From NCBI GenBank assembly GCA_003117195.1, contig BDSI01000017.1, positions 788,538 to 852,537 on the forward strand: a DNA stretch of 64,000 nt, given 5' to 3'. The notes below the pieces were generated by a model that saw only the letters and a program-made list of their open reading frames with translations, made no database searches and had not been told where the DNA came from. Below are positions 22,301 through 35,700 of the stretch, piece by piece (positions within the stretch are counted from its first letter, which is position 1; each line of letters starts with the position of its first letter). The stretch is from Eudorina sp. 2006-703-Eu-15 (taxonomy: Eukaryota > Chlorophyta > Chlorophyceae > Chlamydomonadales > Volvocaceae). The position numbers and the translations under genes were made by a program.

Positions 22301-25300
22301 CAGCGAGCGACCGGGTCTACACAAAATCACAAAGGGCTTTGGCCGCGATGTGGGGCCAGGCCGGCGGGCGGGCGAATCGGGGATCAACTACGTTCACAGA
22401 GCCGCACAGTGCACGGCGCTTGTCCGCATGTGGTCCTGCAGGAGGTGTGCCACATCGAAAGATCGCATTGAGGTCTCGGAGGCAGAGGGGCACCACTGCC
22501 CGCGAAACCGGAGACCCTGGGCGGGTGTGGGGACGCGGCACGAGCGGCTTTGCCGTGCCCCGGCGGCTCCCAGGCCCCCGTCCCCACACACGCGGATGAG
22601 TCCGTGACGCGCCCGACCCGGGGCCCCCCGTGGGGCTGTAAGGGCTCTCTCTCACCTTGGGCGGCGGCTGCCCCTCCCCCGCGGGCCAGCCCTTCTCCAG
22701 ATGGTACACCTGTGCGCAGGGAAGTGGCACCGTAAATGGCGAGGCAAGAGTGTTCAACTTCCCGGCCGGACCTGTCGAGTCTGGTCGTGTTGCCCCTAGG
22801 ATACCCGACGCCCAACGTCGTTAAATCTTTTCCTCGCTCCCCTCCCGCCCCCCTGGAGCGATCTCACCTCGATGTCCCACGCGTCCCAGAACAACGGGAT
22901 GTCCTCGTACAGCCTGCGGTACGAGCGTACAACGTGATGGCGGACGAGTACGGCAGCCCGGGCAACGAGGGGATACCAAAACTCGATTTCACCGCACACA
23001 CATGCGATGACCCGGAATCAGGTCCCGGGCCCCGGCGCGGGGTCCTTCTCTCGAGTGCAGGGACCCCGAGGGACGGGCCCTGGAGGGGATAGGTCGAACA
23101 CGCGTCCCCCATGGGGGCCAGAGTTGGTCCCTCGTTCACCGGTGACCGGTTCCGCGCACGCTCCAAACCGCGCCACACGCCTCGGATCGATCCTATGCAC
23201 ATGGCTGCACGCACGACGACCCATGGGTCCGGGAGCCTCCGCACCTGAAGACGTTGCCGGCCGCACCGTCGGGCACCAGCTCCCGCCGCCAGAACAAGTC
23301 GTACAAGCTCACCAGACGGCCAGCGCTGTCGAAGACGGCGCGCACCTGGGATTGCCGTACAGGAAGCCCGTTGGTCCATACGCGCATTCGACGACACCGC
23401 ATCAACGTGTAAAGCACCTCTAGGACCATACCTCGCGAAGACACCTTCCCCCCTCCCCCCAGCGGAACGACGGTTGTGAGTGGGCGCATAAATTAGAAGA
23501 AATGCTCCGGAGGAGGTCCACAACTCTTCTTGTCCCGAAGCAACAATGGACGACCTGTATTGCGGCCCCAAACAGGCGGGCTTACAGCCTTCCCCGCGCC
23601 CCGAAACCCGCCCTCTCCCCAACACGAGCAAACCGCCCCGAATCGCGCTCCATCTGCCTCCCCGCCCTCACTGACCATGCTGTTCTGCATCACGTACAGC
23701 ACCCCGCCGTCGACGCTGGTGGTGCGAAGGATGGTCGCGCCGCGGCCGACCCACGGGTCGGCACCTGCTGCCGAGATCCGACCTTGGCCGCCGCCGCTGC
23801 ATCCGTCGCCTTCCGCCAAGTCCAGCCCGTGCAGCCCCAAACGATGCAGACTCGCCGCTGCCGCCGCTGCCGACGCCGCCGCCGCCGCCGCTGCCTCCTC
23901 CTCCTTCCTGGGGCCCGACGACGAGGCCACCGAGCACGTCGCCGTACTGCCGCACGCGCCGTCCCTCGCCGCCGCCAAGGGCGCCTCCTCGGCAGCGCCC
24001 CTCCCGCAGTGCCCCGCCGCAAGGTCATCCGAGAGCAGCGGCGTCAGACTCAGCGGCGCCAACTCCACCACCACCAGCGCCGCCGTACGGTCGTCCGTCA
24101 GCTGCCGTACAGATGTTCCCGGCGGCAGCTGCTGTACGGGCACGGCGACCACCTCCCGCCGCGGGAAGGCAAGGCTGTTGAACACCCACCCGACCGCCGC
24201 GTCCACCCGCCCTGACACGCCCCCGGGTGCGTCGTCGCCGCCGCCGCCGCGAACATCCCACGCACCGGCGATGTCGTCGCCCTCGGTCACGATTTGGGTT
24301 TCGGAGCAGTCCAGGAGCCTCGCCCCCGCCACTTCTCCCAACGAAAACAGGGGCGGCTGCAGACCGCTGATCCTGCCGCCGCCGCTGCTGTCCCCGCAGC
24401 CCCCGGGGCGGCTCTGGACGCTGTGGCGCTGCACAACAGGCGACGCCGCCAGCACTGCAGCCAGCGCCGCGTCCCTCATCTGTCGGAGGCTGGCCTCCAT
24501 GACAGGGTACCTGCGGGGGAGGCCCCAAAGCGTGTGGCGGTGGGCGAACAGGCCATGGGCCTGGGCAAGGAGGAGGTGGGAGGGAGCGGAAGGCGGCTAC
24601 GCGTGTCCGTTGGCTCCAGTGGTGCGGTTGAGAGTTCGGCCAAGCACCCTCTGCGCGTCTGCATCCCCTCTCCGCCAGCAGAACCTTCGAGAGCGCGAAA
24701 CCTCGAAGAGGACAGAGACACGCATTCATTCACACCCGCCGCCACGCCGCCGTACCTCGCCGCCGTGACGTCGTACACTCGTCCAATGGCGCTGCCCGGC
24801 AGTACATCATGGAACTGGAACAGCAACAGATCCTTCCAGATCGCGTCGAGATCGGACCTGATGGGGGAGGGGTTGCGGCGGGTTTCGGAGCAAGACCGCA
24901 GGCGGCGGGGAGCACCTGAACACGATGATCGGCGCCGCCGGCGCTGTCGGCGCCCCCTCGCAGCCCACCTTCCATGTGTGGCCCGGGGACACCTGCGAAC
25001 GCTTTCCAAAGGCGCATGCACGTACGCCTGGCCGCATAGCTTTCCGCTGCTGCACAACGTTCAGGTCAGTCACACCACCGCCAAGGCCAAACGCTCCTCC
25101 GATCCCAAATGCTCCGCGACACCTTCCCTTCAATTCAGAGCAACGAAGTTCAATTCCAGTATTGAACGGGCGCTATCCTCCTCTGGTCGACACGGCCCCA
25201 TCCGGCGACCCATGGACCCAACCACCTGACCGCCACACACACACACACACACACACACCTCGGGTAGCAGTACTGGTCCGGCGGCAGTAGCACCGCCGCC

Positions 25301-28300
25301 AGCGCCCCCGCCGCTTCCGCCTCCCGCAGTAGCAGCTCACAGGAGCGGTTGTAGCTCTTGTTGGCGGCGTGGGAGGTGTAGGTGCCCCGGTGCAGCTCGA
25401 AGTACAGCTCGCCGCGCCTGCAGGCAAGAAGGGGTGGGGAGGGGGTCATCCTCAGGACGAACCGCCCTCACGAGCGGCGCAGACCAGGGGCCAGGGCGTC
25501 AGGCAGGGAGGAGGAGGACGACGAGCCGGGTGTAAGCTCAGGCCGATACGCGCACCGCGCCCTGGCCCCGCCCTGCCACGATGTGTGAGGGGGGGACCTT
25601 GAGCGACCAGGCGGCCACCTCCCTCTGGCCCAGGGGTGCCCTCCAAGAGTAGATGGCGGTGGAGGTCTTGTGGACCCTGGCCCCCTAATTCCTGGCCCTG
25701 GCCACCCGGCTCTTGGCCCCCTGGCCCCGTGCCGCCCCTCCCTCCCTCTCCCTCTCCCCCTCTTTCGCTCCCCTCCCTCCCCCGGGTTCGTTTTTGAGTT
25801 TCTCTTTTTTTCAATCTACCCTCCCCCCTCCCCCCAAAGCCTCACCAGGTGAGGAGGTCCCGGGACACGCCCTCCAGCCGCCGGAAGAACTCGCCCGGCG
25901 GCACCAACGTGACGGAGGCCAGACCGCGGCAGCCCGCCAGCCGGGCCAGGCTCTCGCACATGTCCACCGTGGGGCCGCCGCCGCCGTCACCGTTGCCGTA
26001 CAGCATGTACGCGGCTGGCGCCCGGTCCTTGTCCTTGGAGCCGGAGGCGGTGAGCAGGATGTCGTGGGCATCAGCCTGCGCCAGGAGGGGGGCACCGGGC
26101 ACCCGACCGGACCGGTCGTGGGGTCCGTGACGGAAAGAGATAGTTCATGATGGATCCGAACACGACATGGCTAGGTCGTGTTCGGCGTTGTGGTTTACCT
26201 GCGCTAACGCGTAAAAGACCAGATCTGTCCAGAAAGCTGTTTCAGGCGGCGGCGAGTGCATCGACGTGTTGGCATTTGGGTTGACCCGAGCTGCACCCGA
26301 GCTGTCGGAAGCGCCGTCCAACCCCAAGGCCAGGGAGGGGCCCAACGAGACCCAACGGAGTGCCCCCCACCCGATCGCCCCTCCGACCACAGACCCATTC
26401 GCACACAGCATACACACGGTACGACAACGTACGGCACCTGCGCGTTGTATGTGTTTGCGGGCGGGAAGTGGGTCAGCAGCGCGGAGCCGTCCAGTCCCGC
26501 CCAGTAGAAGGTGGAATGGGGGAAGGAGTTGATGTTGTTCCAGCTGAGCTTCTGAGTCATGAAGTAGCGGATGCCTGAGGGAGCCGGGGGAGGAGCGGGT
26601 GCACATGATTTGAGAGGGAGAGAGCCAGAGGCGCAAGAGCCAGAGGTGCATATCTTGTGTGGAGGAGGCGGCTGGACGTGAAATCGGGTGTCACGACAGG
26701 GGCTGCGGAGGATACCACCGTCCGCAACCTCAGGGAGATGCTCCATGGGGGGTTTCGACACACGCCGCGTCGTGGGTGTATGTACGACATCGAGCTGGCC
26801 CTCCGTGCGCACTGGCCTCCACTGACGGGTTTGCGACACCACCCGGGGGACTGTGCCGCTTGAAGTACCGTCCAGGTTTCACCCTCCGCTCCTGCCGTAC
26901 CCGCCCCTGCCGTACCTGCCCCCCGGGCGATCTGCGGCAACTGTCCGCTGTACCCGAACGTGTCCGGCAGCCAAAACACGTCGCAGCGGCTGCCAAAGTG
27001 CGCCTCAAAGAACCGCTGGCCGTACAGGAACTGCCGTACAAGGGACTCCCCGCTGGGCAGGTTGGTGTCCATCTCCACCCACGTGCCTGCACACATGCGC
27101 AAAAGAGCCGCACGTCACACCCACCGTACATGCCGTACTTGTCGTCCACGTGCGAAAGCCGGGGTAACTCAGCTTATTTAGGCGAGGTCGCAGCTGCGAG
27201 ATGACGCTGAAAAGTGGCCCATCACACTGCGGTTCCCCCAGGTGTGTCATTACTCATTAGGGTGGATGACTGTACCACTCATTAGGGCCGTACCAGGTCA
27301 GGCAGATGCGCCACGACGCCGCGGCAGAGGGCAACGCAGTGGCCTGCCCTCCAGCCACATCCCCTCCCGACCTGCCCCCACCCACGAGGACCTGGGCCCC
27401 CCCCGCCCCGCCCCGCCCTGCCCTCCCTCAGTGTCTCCCTCACCGCCCACGGGCACGAAGCTGCCCCGGACCGCCGCCTGCTGCACCTCCGCAAACAGCC
27501 CCGGGTACTCCTGCAGCAACCACTCGTACTGCTGGGCCTGTACGGCAACACCGAACAATATGACCACGGGGTGAAAAGGTGGTCAGCGGCCAGAGGGACG
27601 GAGGGCACCATCGCCGGGCAGCAGACGTTGATCTGCTGCCTGGTCAACGTTGTCAGCTACACAGAATGTGAACGAAATTCTAAGCAGCGATATTTCTCGT
27701 GATGTTGTGTGGAGGCCATCCACCAGTCTTACAATGACGACGGGCTCCCCGCCTCGCCCATGTGCCTCCAGCCGCCTGGATCCAGGATCCGCGAGCCCGA
27801 CTGTTCGTATTCCGTGCCCCACAGTCCACCGTTGTGAGTCCCAGCCTCACGCCCTCACGCCCCCATTCGCCCTCACCGACGACGCCGTGAAGACATGCCA
27901 GGGGAACCTCTCCGTCAGCCTCAGCTGCGCGCTCCAGCTGCGGGCTGTCTTGCGGTGCGTCTCACTGAAGGGCCACAGCCAGGCGGTGTCGATGTGGCAG
28001 TGGCCCACGCCGTACACCTGCCGGCCAACCGAAACCAACCGAAACCAACCAAAGCCAACCGAAGACACGAGGCACGGGACGAGACAGACACGGGGCAGGG
28101 CGCGTGACCCACGGGTCTGTCAGGAGCGAGGGCAGCCGGCGGGGAGCGCATGAGGTAGCAGGATGTGCTGGTAGAAGGCAGCTGACAAGGTCTCCGGCAA
28201 GGTCGCAAACATGTCTCTGTGGGCTTCGTTGGTTAGGGTCTAGCCGGCTGGGTAGCTCCCCTAGGCGGTTCCCACACTCCTGGGTGATGATCCACCACGC

Positions 28301-31300
28301 CCAGCGCCTCACACTCCCGAGCCAGGCGCCCCCCAAGTACTTCATTCGTCCTCCCTCCCCGCTCCCCGCCCTGGTCGGTAAAGTATCTGTCCTTTCCGGG
28401 TTGGGTCGGGTTCGCATCTTGCTTGCTATTGCACCGGCGGCAGCGCGGCCGCGCCGCCACGCGCCCGCGCGCGGTCTATATCTTTCCATGGCTATGCAGG
28501 TACCGCACAACGTAAGTATACTGAGTTATGCTGGGTGTGCCCGGGTTCGTTCTTCGGGTTTATTTCTTTTTTTCAATTTAATCCCCGCTCCCCCCTCCCC
28601 GCTCCCCACCTGCAGCCGCTCCCCCGGGTCCCGCACCGCCAGCACCTCCGCCGCCATCCGCCGGCACTCCTCCACGCGGCCGTCGGAGTCTCCTTGCCGG
28701 TAGCTGTTGACGATCTGAACGGGGCCGGGCGGGCCGGGGGAAAGGCGGGGATGTGGGAGCACGGCGGGGTGCACAGCGGTTGCTAGGGTTTACGGGGACG
28801 GGCAAATTGGGCCCGGCTGAGTTGGGCACCTCCTCTCCACTACCACGACTGCACTCCAGCCCTCCGTCCAAGTCCGCCCACCCCCCCCCCACACACACAC
28901 CCACCTTGTTGGCGGTGTACAGCGCCGCCTCGCCGGTGGCGTTCCCCGGGGGCAGCTCCCGCGCCAGCCCCAGCAGCGCCCGAAGGTCGTGGAACAGCGC
29001 CGTGACGGGCAGGTTGGGGATGGCCAGCTCAGCCTGGGGCCGGGTGGGACCCCTCACCCCGAGATGAGGGGTTGCGAACGGGTGAGGAATGTGAGTTTGA
29101 GATGACAGATGTATTGTGATGCCACAAGGGGCAACCAATGAAGTGGCAGGGGAGGGCGCGCCATTCATCTGCCGGTCGCACAGCTCCCCAGGATAAGCCA
29201 TGTAAGGACCCTGAGCCCCGGGGGGCCGGACTGGGGGGCTCGCGTCTTCGGGTCGTCAGCTGCCTGCCGACCCGAAGACCGCGGCCCCCCTCCTCCCGCG
29301 CTCCCCACCCTCCCACCCCTCCCGCCCGCGCAGCCCGCACCGTTTTCAGGGTGAAGTAGCGGTTCTCGTCCGGTGGCTGGATGTCGGACGGGCCGTTACC
29401 GAACATGCCGTTGCAGGCCATCTCCACGTAGAACAGCAGCTCCTGGGCGGGTGAGGGCGCGTCGCGGTGAGCGGTGTGTGCATATGTGTGTATGTATGTG
29501 ATGTCAAAGGCACCTTTCACACTGATTGGAGCGGCAGCAAACCCCACGCCGTGGCTCCCTGGTGTCCCGCACCCGCCCGCACCTGTCCGCCCACCGCCCG
29601 CTCCGCCAGCTGGTACTCATTGCGCTGGTCAGTGATGCCCTGGCGCGGAGTGGGGCCGTCCGAGTACAGCATGGCTTCGGAGCCGCTGTCCCACCTGCAG
29701 GTATCGGGCGACGGTCCTCATGGCAGGTCAGTGAATCGGTGATTCCTCGACGGCCACTTCCCCGCCGCGACGCACCCCTTCGGGCGGCCGCCTTCAGGCC
29801 CGGGCCTTCCCGTCAGGGCTCGCCCGCCGCCTTCCAGGCAGCGGTCTCCTTCCCGTCCATCCCTTACCAACCGGCTGCCCCTTACCCCTTACCCAGCCCA
29901 CCCAGCATGCGGCGCCCGCCTCCCCCAGCCCCCACCTGAACATGAGCGGCCCCAGTCCGTCCCAGCTGTCCGGCACGCGGGCGCGGATCCGAAACCAGTG
30001 GGTGGTCCAGGAGGGCCCGAACATGTCGCCCACTTTGGCAGGACGGTACGGCATCTTAACCGCCTCCTCGTACGTTGGGTACGGCACATCTGCAATGGCA
30101 GTATAGAGGAAAGCACAGGCCGCCGGGTCACCTTGCTTTGTGTATGTACTGGATGTGTACTGCATGTGGTACTAGATGTGTACTAGATGTGTATTCTGGT
30201 GATCGTGACTCGTGGCATCTGGCATGGCTCGCTTGGCCCGTTACGATTTAGCGCAGGATGGTCGGGGCGCACCTCGGGTAGGCCGTGTGTTCTTAGGCAG
30301 GGAGACAGAACAGGTGTGCGTGATATGCAAGGGGCAAAGCAGCGCCCCTCGGGTAGGCCGTGTGTGTGTTTAGAAATGCAACCCCGCCCGACCCGAACCA
30401 ACCTCCAGCCTCCGTGTGTGTGTTATCAAGGAGAAAAGCTGAGCCGCGAAAAAACAGACCCGTGTCCAGCAATGCAACCGACGACTGAGACCGAGACCAG
30501 AGTTACCAATATGCCAGGGCGAAGTATGTCGACCATAAGTAGGTGGTGTAGTCCGTGATGCTGTAGCGCCCCGTATCGTTGTCGAGCGCCGGTGGGCGCC
30601 GTTACGCCAGCAGAAGTAGCGGCTATGACGCCGTAGGCTAATGCAGACGAAACTCGACTAAACTACCTACTGATCCTAAGGTGCAGCAAAAGCAAGGGCG
30701 TATGCGTCAACAGCGCGTGCGATGCCGACAGCAAGCAAGTGCCCGGCACAACCGTCCCAGCCCGTGCAGAAGGAAAAAGATACTGACCTGAATGCAGGAA
30801 CGGGAGCACCAAGCGAAGCAGCACCGTCAGTGGTTATCGAAGCGAAGTCGGAGGACATGCAAGGCGCATGGCAAGACAGGGACACACGTGAGCGCGACGG
30901 GCCTAAAAGTTGTTAGTAAGAAGGATAAGAAGAGCAAAGGAAATGGAATGCAAAGATGCGGGTGCCGAATATGCAGTGATGTGCCGGGTACGAACGCGGT
31001 CAACTGCCGTGACAGCGCAGGGGCAAAGAACTAATCGCAGATGCGGCGGTCTGCCGGCGTGCGGACTCTCACAGAGCTCCCCACTACGCCGGAAGCCCAA
31101 GCGCGCAAGTGCATGCTGCGCGCCGGGGATGCAGTTGGGCGGCGGGTGGTTGGCAAGGGGGGCAACCGGGGGCAGTAACAGGGGCAGCGGGGGCGACCAC
31201 CGGCGCAGGGGCAACAACAGGCGCAAGGGCAAGAACAGGCGCCGGGGGGCACGCGGGCGGGAGTCAGCGGTGAGAAAGACAGGTGGTAGCAGGGTGGCAG

Positions 31301-31766
31301 GGAGGAGCAGGAAGGGGGCGGGCGGAGGGACGACGAGTGGGGGTGTATGTGTGTGTGTGTTAAAATAAACCGAGAGACACGGTGTGTGTGTGTGTATGTG
31401 CGCCCCGGTACACCCGCGATCCGCCCGACCGATGTGTTCAAGACGCGAAGGCCCAATCGCTGCCACAAGGGTACGGCAAGCGTGTCGGCCCATACTTGTC
31501 CCAGTGGGCCACCCGATCCCGATCCCACCTTTGGGGTGGTCGTACACCTCCAGCGACACGCCGTCCGCGCAGCGATGCGCCCACAGGTCCGCCCGGATGG
31601 TCCGATCTGAGAACTGCCCCGCCGCCAGGAAGCCGTCCAGCCGGCCCAGGGTGATGTCCCGGTGGTGCTGGGGCACCCAACCGCCGCCGTAACCGCCGCT
31701 GGCGCCGAGGGACCCGCCGGCCCCGCCGCCCCGGGCAAGGGGAGCGGCGGCCCGTGCTGCAGACAT
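19357..31766 (-). CDS. Class II alpha-mannosidase, cytosolic MAN2C1 type (GH38)
   Basis: About 18 exons read in order from about 31.77 kb to a TAA at 19357. Landmarks are: N-terminal [11 protein letters not shown] (31.6 kb), [16 protein letters not shown] (30.1), the Zn-binding [12 protein letters not shown] (28.0), [11 protein letters not shown] (27.1), the nucleophile motif [15 protein letters not shown] (26.96), [14 protein letters not shown] (26.5), [10 protein letters not shown] (26.0), [11 protein letters not shown] (25.4), the second Zn-His in QFHDVLPGS (24.8), FWDAWDIEV (22.9), [10 protein letters not shown] (21.6) and NDCKYG (21.2). This is the signature order of GH38 enzymes of the cytosolic type, which trim free oligosaccharides. 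I see no signal peptide, which fits. Low-complexity inserts (Glu/Ala at 23.9 and 19.6 kb, Gln/Pro-rich at 19.8 kb) enlarge the protein. The start may be 31883 or 31766. Confidence 0.88.
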
Positions 31767-32787
31767 CCGGGACGGTCCGCTGCCGACTGCAACGACAGGG
31801 TGGAGCGCAACGATGGGGCGAGGCCCCACGTGTGACGGATTGCGGGTTGGAGTTGGGGAAGGCCGTAGGGTGAGCTGAGGCAACGGTTGAGGTTGGCGAA
31901 AGGAAGCGGTATGAGCAGGCGTTGGCAGTTTCTTCCAATCTCACAAGATGCAATAGTATGCGTCATAGAATGAAAATAATTTTCAGCCTGTGTTCATGAG
32001 TGGTATGTCTCGCGGCCGCGTGGCGCGCAATGGTCAGGTCCACCAGCTTACCTGGCGCTCAGCAGACGATCTTTCTCGTATCACTAACGGTTTTAAGCCC
32101 CACTCGGTTCCGTGTACAATGACGGGAGCGTTGCAGTTAGGCAGGGCAGCCTGCGTTTAGCAACCGTAGTCGAACACCGAAACGCCGTGTCCAACGTACT
32201 GGCAATCAAAGCTGGGGATCTTACAATCCTTAGGACGCCGCCTTTCGGCAAGTGTATTTGCCTTTTTTGCCATACGAAAACACGATGACAAGATTCCGTT
32301 GTATCGGAAAGTGTTCGTTGCAACGATACTTGTTTACAGTTGACTCAACTTCGCAATGTCGTCAATATTTGCATGCAAGCAAAAACTCATGAAAATATAC
32401 TGCATAAAGGAGACGGCGAGGGCATTTGTGGCAAGGAACAAACGCGGGGGTCGTGCTTACGGCCCGCAACCACCTTTCTCATCCGCATTGTGCAATATCA
32501 ACGATTGTATCTTGTGATCGTCATAATTGAAACATTATGATAAGCCATTTTTGGGCCCGAGTAGGTCAAACATGTTTTACTTGTCGTTTCCACGATCGCT
32601 GCCTCAAAGAGAGTTGCGGATCGAGTTCACGAATCTAGTCGGCGGATGGCCAATGTTCCTATAGCCTGTACTGGTGGTTTCGGTTCTTTTCACGCTCCGT
32701 GCGCAGCACGGGGTAACTTATGCAACCGCGTAGAAAGCTAAGAACGTGAAACCGTTGCCTCTGATCTCGAGGTTAAATCATTGCAGC
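31767..32787. promoter_or_regulatory. Divergent intergenic region (mannosidase / XRCC4-like gene)
   Basis: About 1 kb separates the start codons of the minus-strand mannosidase and the plus-strand coiled-coil gene, so both promoters must lie here. Composition falls toward AT-rich around 32.3-32.6 kb. I see no coding sequence with splice or family support and cannot name specific promoter elements. Confidence 0.4.
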
Positions 32788-35700
32788 ATGAGCATGGATG
32801 CGCAGGAGCAAGCTCAGGTCAGCGGCCGGACAGCCCTGGACGCCCGCGGGTTCGCCACGCCGGAGGGTGTTGGGAGGCAGCACCTTTGGGCCATTTCGGG
32901 ATTCGAGTTATCGGAAGGAAGCACCATGTGAGTTGTCAGGGTCGCACAACTCTCTCTGTGGGCCCGCGGAGGAGTGCAGGCCCGGGCCCGGCTGCCGATG
33001 CGTTACAAGGCAGAAGTCCCCTCTTATATTGCTGCCACAGAAGCGTGGTCGCCACCTGCTTCGACTCCACCATCTGGGTCGGTCGCTGTACGGCTGCTGA
33101 GGTGGTCTCGCGCCTGGCGGTAGGTAAGCGCTGAAGGAACGGATGACGGTTGCAGCGGACCCCGAAGATTTAGTGACGACCTTAACGAGATCTGTGTGAT
33201 CTGAATTGTCGAGAGAGTTTCGGCTCAGTCAAGGACGTTGGCTCAACGGTTACACGTGGTCTGGGCGCCGCCTCAGATTGCCCTTAACACTCGGGCTTTG
33301 GTGTGACTAACCGGAGATACAGAGGAAGTGCACCCCAGGGCCTTAAGTCCACTTCGGGCTGCCCTGTCGTACGGGTGACAGCTGTCCTGTAAGGTCAGGT
33401 CAGCAGCTACTGTTGCGTCGGCGGTTGCCTCGGCACCTGACGTAGCGGCCGGCGGTTGTCCTTCCGCCTCAACCGCTATGAGTTGCTGTTCCGGAGCGGC
33501 GCGGGAAACACCTCCACATCAACACGCCCCCTCGTGCCGCAACGGAAGAAAGATAGCTAGCCTTAACTCCAGCTAACTCGCTCGGCCTCTGCTGGTTCTA
33601 GTTCAGGCCGGCTGGGGAAACAGGCCTTGCCCTGCACCGTGGCTTTGCGATGCGACAACCTGACAGTCCTGGTTCGTGGTTCGGTCCCTGATCTAGAATC
33701 AGATCTTGACCGAAAACGGGCGGCCCATGGGTCAGCGAGATCATCATTCAATGTCTGTGCGATCTTGCCATAATTGATGTCGCTGCTGTTGCCGGCGCCG
33801 GCAGGAGGATCTGGGTGCCGTACTGACGGAGCGGGAGCTCCTGGACTTCCTCCAGGAGGCGCTGACCGGCAGCAGCAGCAGCAGCAGCAGCGATGCCAAC
33901 GGCGGCAGTAGCAGACCGCAGCCGCCCCACTGGCTGCCCCAACCCAACAACGGGGCCGGCGGGGGCGGCGCCGCCGGTGCGGCTGTCCTGGAGCCCTTCC
34001 TGTCGTTACAGCAGCGCCAGCTGACACAGGCTCCAGCCCTGTCGCAGCAGCATCAGCCGCACCAGCCGCAGCAGCAGCCGGCGACACAGAAGCGGTCATC
34101 GCTCACTCTGCACCTCCCCTTGCCTTCAGCAGGTACGGGATTGCTGTACGGCTAAACGGGAGGGGGGGTTTTGCACAGCTCCCGTCGCCTAATGTGCGCG
34201 TGTACAATTTAGAAAACGGCAAGTGCGGCACAAAGCTGCACCAACTTCAATAAGCTGAACGGACTGCAGCGAAGGGGACCCCAGGGTGCCGAATACCGTT
34301 GCCTTGGTACCATTTCCTTCGTACCATGGGCTTCGTACCATGGGCTTCGTACCACTGGCTTCTGAATGAAACACTGTCGCAACGGCGGTGTCCAGCACCC
34401 GGTTCTTTTTGCACCTCACAAGACCCCGCTGCCGCTGGCTCACATCTGGTGACATCGGGTGACAGGCGCGGACCTGTTTAGGAGCCCCGGGCCCGACACC
34501 GCGGGCGCAGACAGAGGCGACGGCGCCTTCGTCCAAGTGCTGCTGCCGCCCGGCCGATTTGACGGCAGCGAGGTGACCGTCAGGTGTGAGACCACCGCCG
34601 CCGGCTCCGAAACCGCGAACCGCCCTCACAGAACAGAAGAGCGCCTGCGGCCCCCCTGGAGGACGCACGCACGAACTAGTGGACCGCCCTGGGGTGCGGG
34701 GTTTCGTTGTCGTACAGCATATCTCGGCGGGTTGGAACCATGCGGCGGAAGCGTCGATGTTCTAGAGATTGACAGTAGCTCTAAGCACCGGCTGCAGCTT
34801 CCTCCTTCCTTCGCGCCCTCCCGGCCGCCCGCATCCTCAATTTCGACCTAGGGTGCGTTGCCCTGACTGCCCCGCCAATCCGTACCGCCGAACCGCCCCT
34901 CTGCCTTGACGTGCTGTCCGTTGACGTGCTCTCCTGCCGTTCATTTGCCCGGTTGCCCGGGCTGTGGCCCCCGGGCCCCCATGGCCCCAGGCTACCCCCT
35001 GCAGGTGACATGGTCCTGGTGTCCGGGCTGGAGGCGCAGACCGCCTGCCTCAGTGAGTGGAAAGGGTGCGGGATTGACATACCGTGGGTACGGACCCTTG
35101 GTACAGCAATTCCCCTACAGTGTGTCCGCTCAACTTGCCGCTGACCTGGTCTGACTTTACCTGACCTGCTCCTGACCTCGGCCTAACATGACCTTGCCTC
35201 GGCCACAGCTATTACACAGTTTATACAGGAAGCCGCGCTCGAAATCAACGAAGGCTCCTGGGCATCGCTCACAACTTCCTGCCTTGCTGCTTTTGCCCCC
35301 GCCGTCCGCCTCTTGTTTGCTGCGCGCCAGCCCTTGTGGCCAACCTCTGTGAACAGCTGGACGAGCAACGGGACGAGATGGACTCGCTGGTCTCGGAGCT
35401 GTCCAGATCCGCCGACGAGAACCGGCTGCTGAGGCTGCAACTCGCAGCCGCCGAGAGCGGCGCAGCTGCCAAAGAGGGCCTTACGCTCCGAGACCAGTAC
35501 GGCCTGGCGGGTGCGCCCATGCAGCCGGCCAAACGCCAGCGCAGCGGCCCCGCCTCAGGCAACCTGCTGCAGCTGCATCTGCAGATGCAGCTCGAAGCCG
35601 CAGCCACGGCCGCCGTGGGCGGCAGCAACGGCGGTGGAGACGAGCTCGGCTCCCTCGCGACCATGTCGCAGGCGCCCCTTTCACAGCTGCCGCCGTTCCC

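Noticed and set aside
28150..28215. Possible extra mannosidase exon ([16 protein letters not shown])
   Set aside because: Alignment to the known MAN2C1 order puts the exon ending GERLQ directly before [10 protein letters not shown], leaving no room for this peptide.
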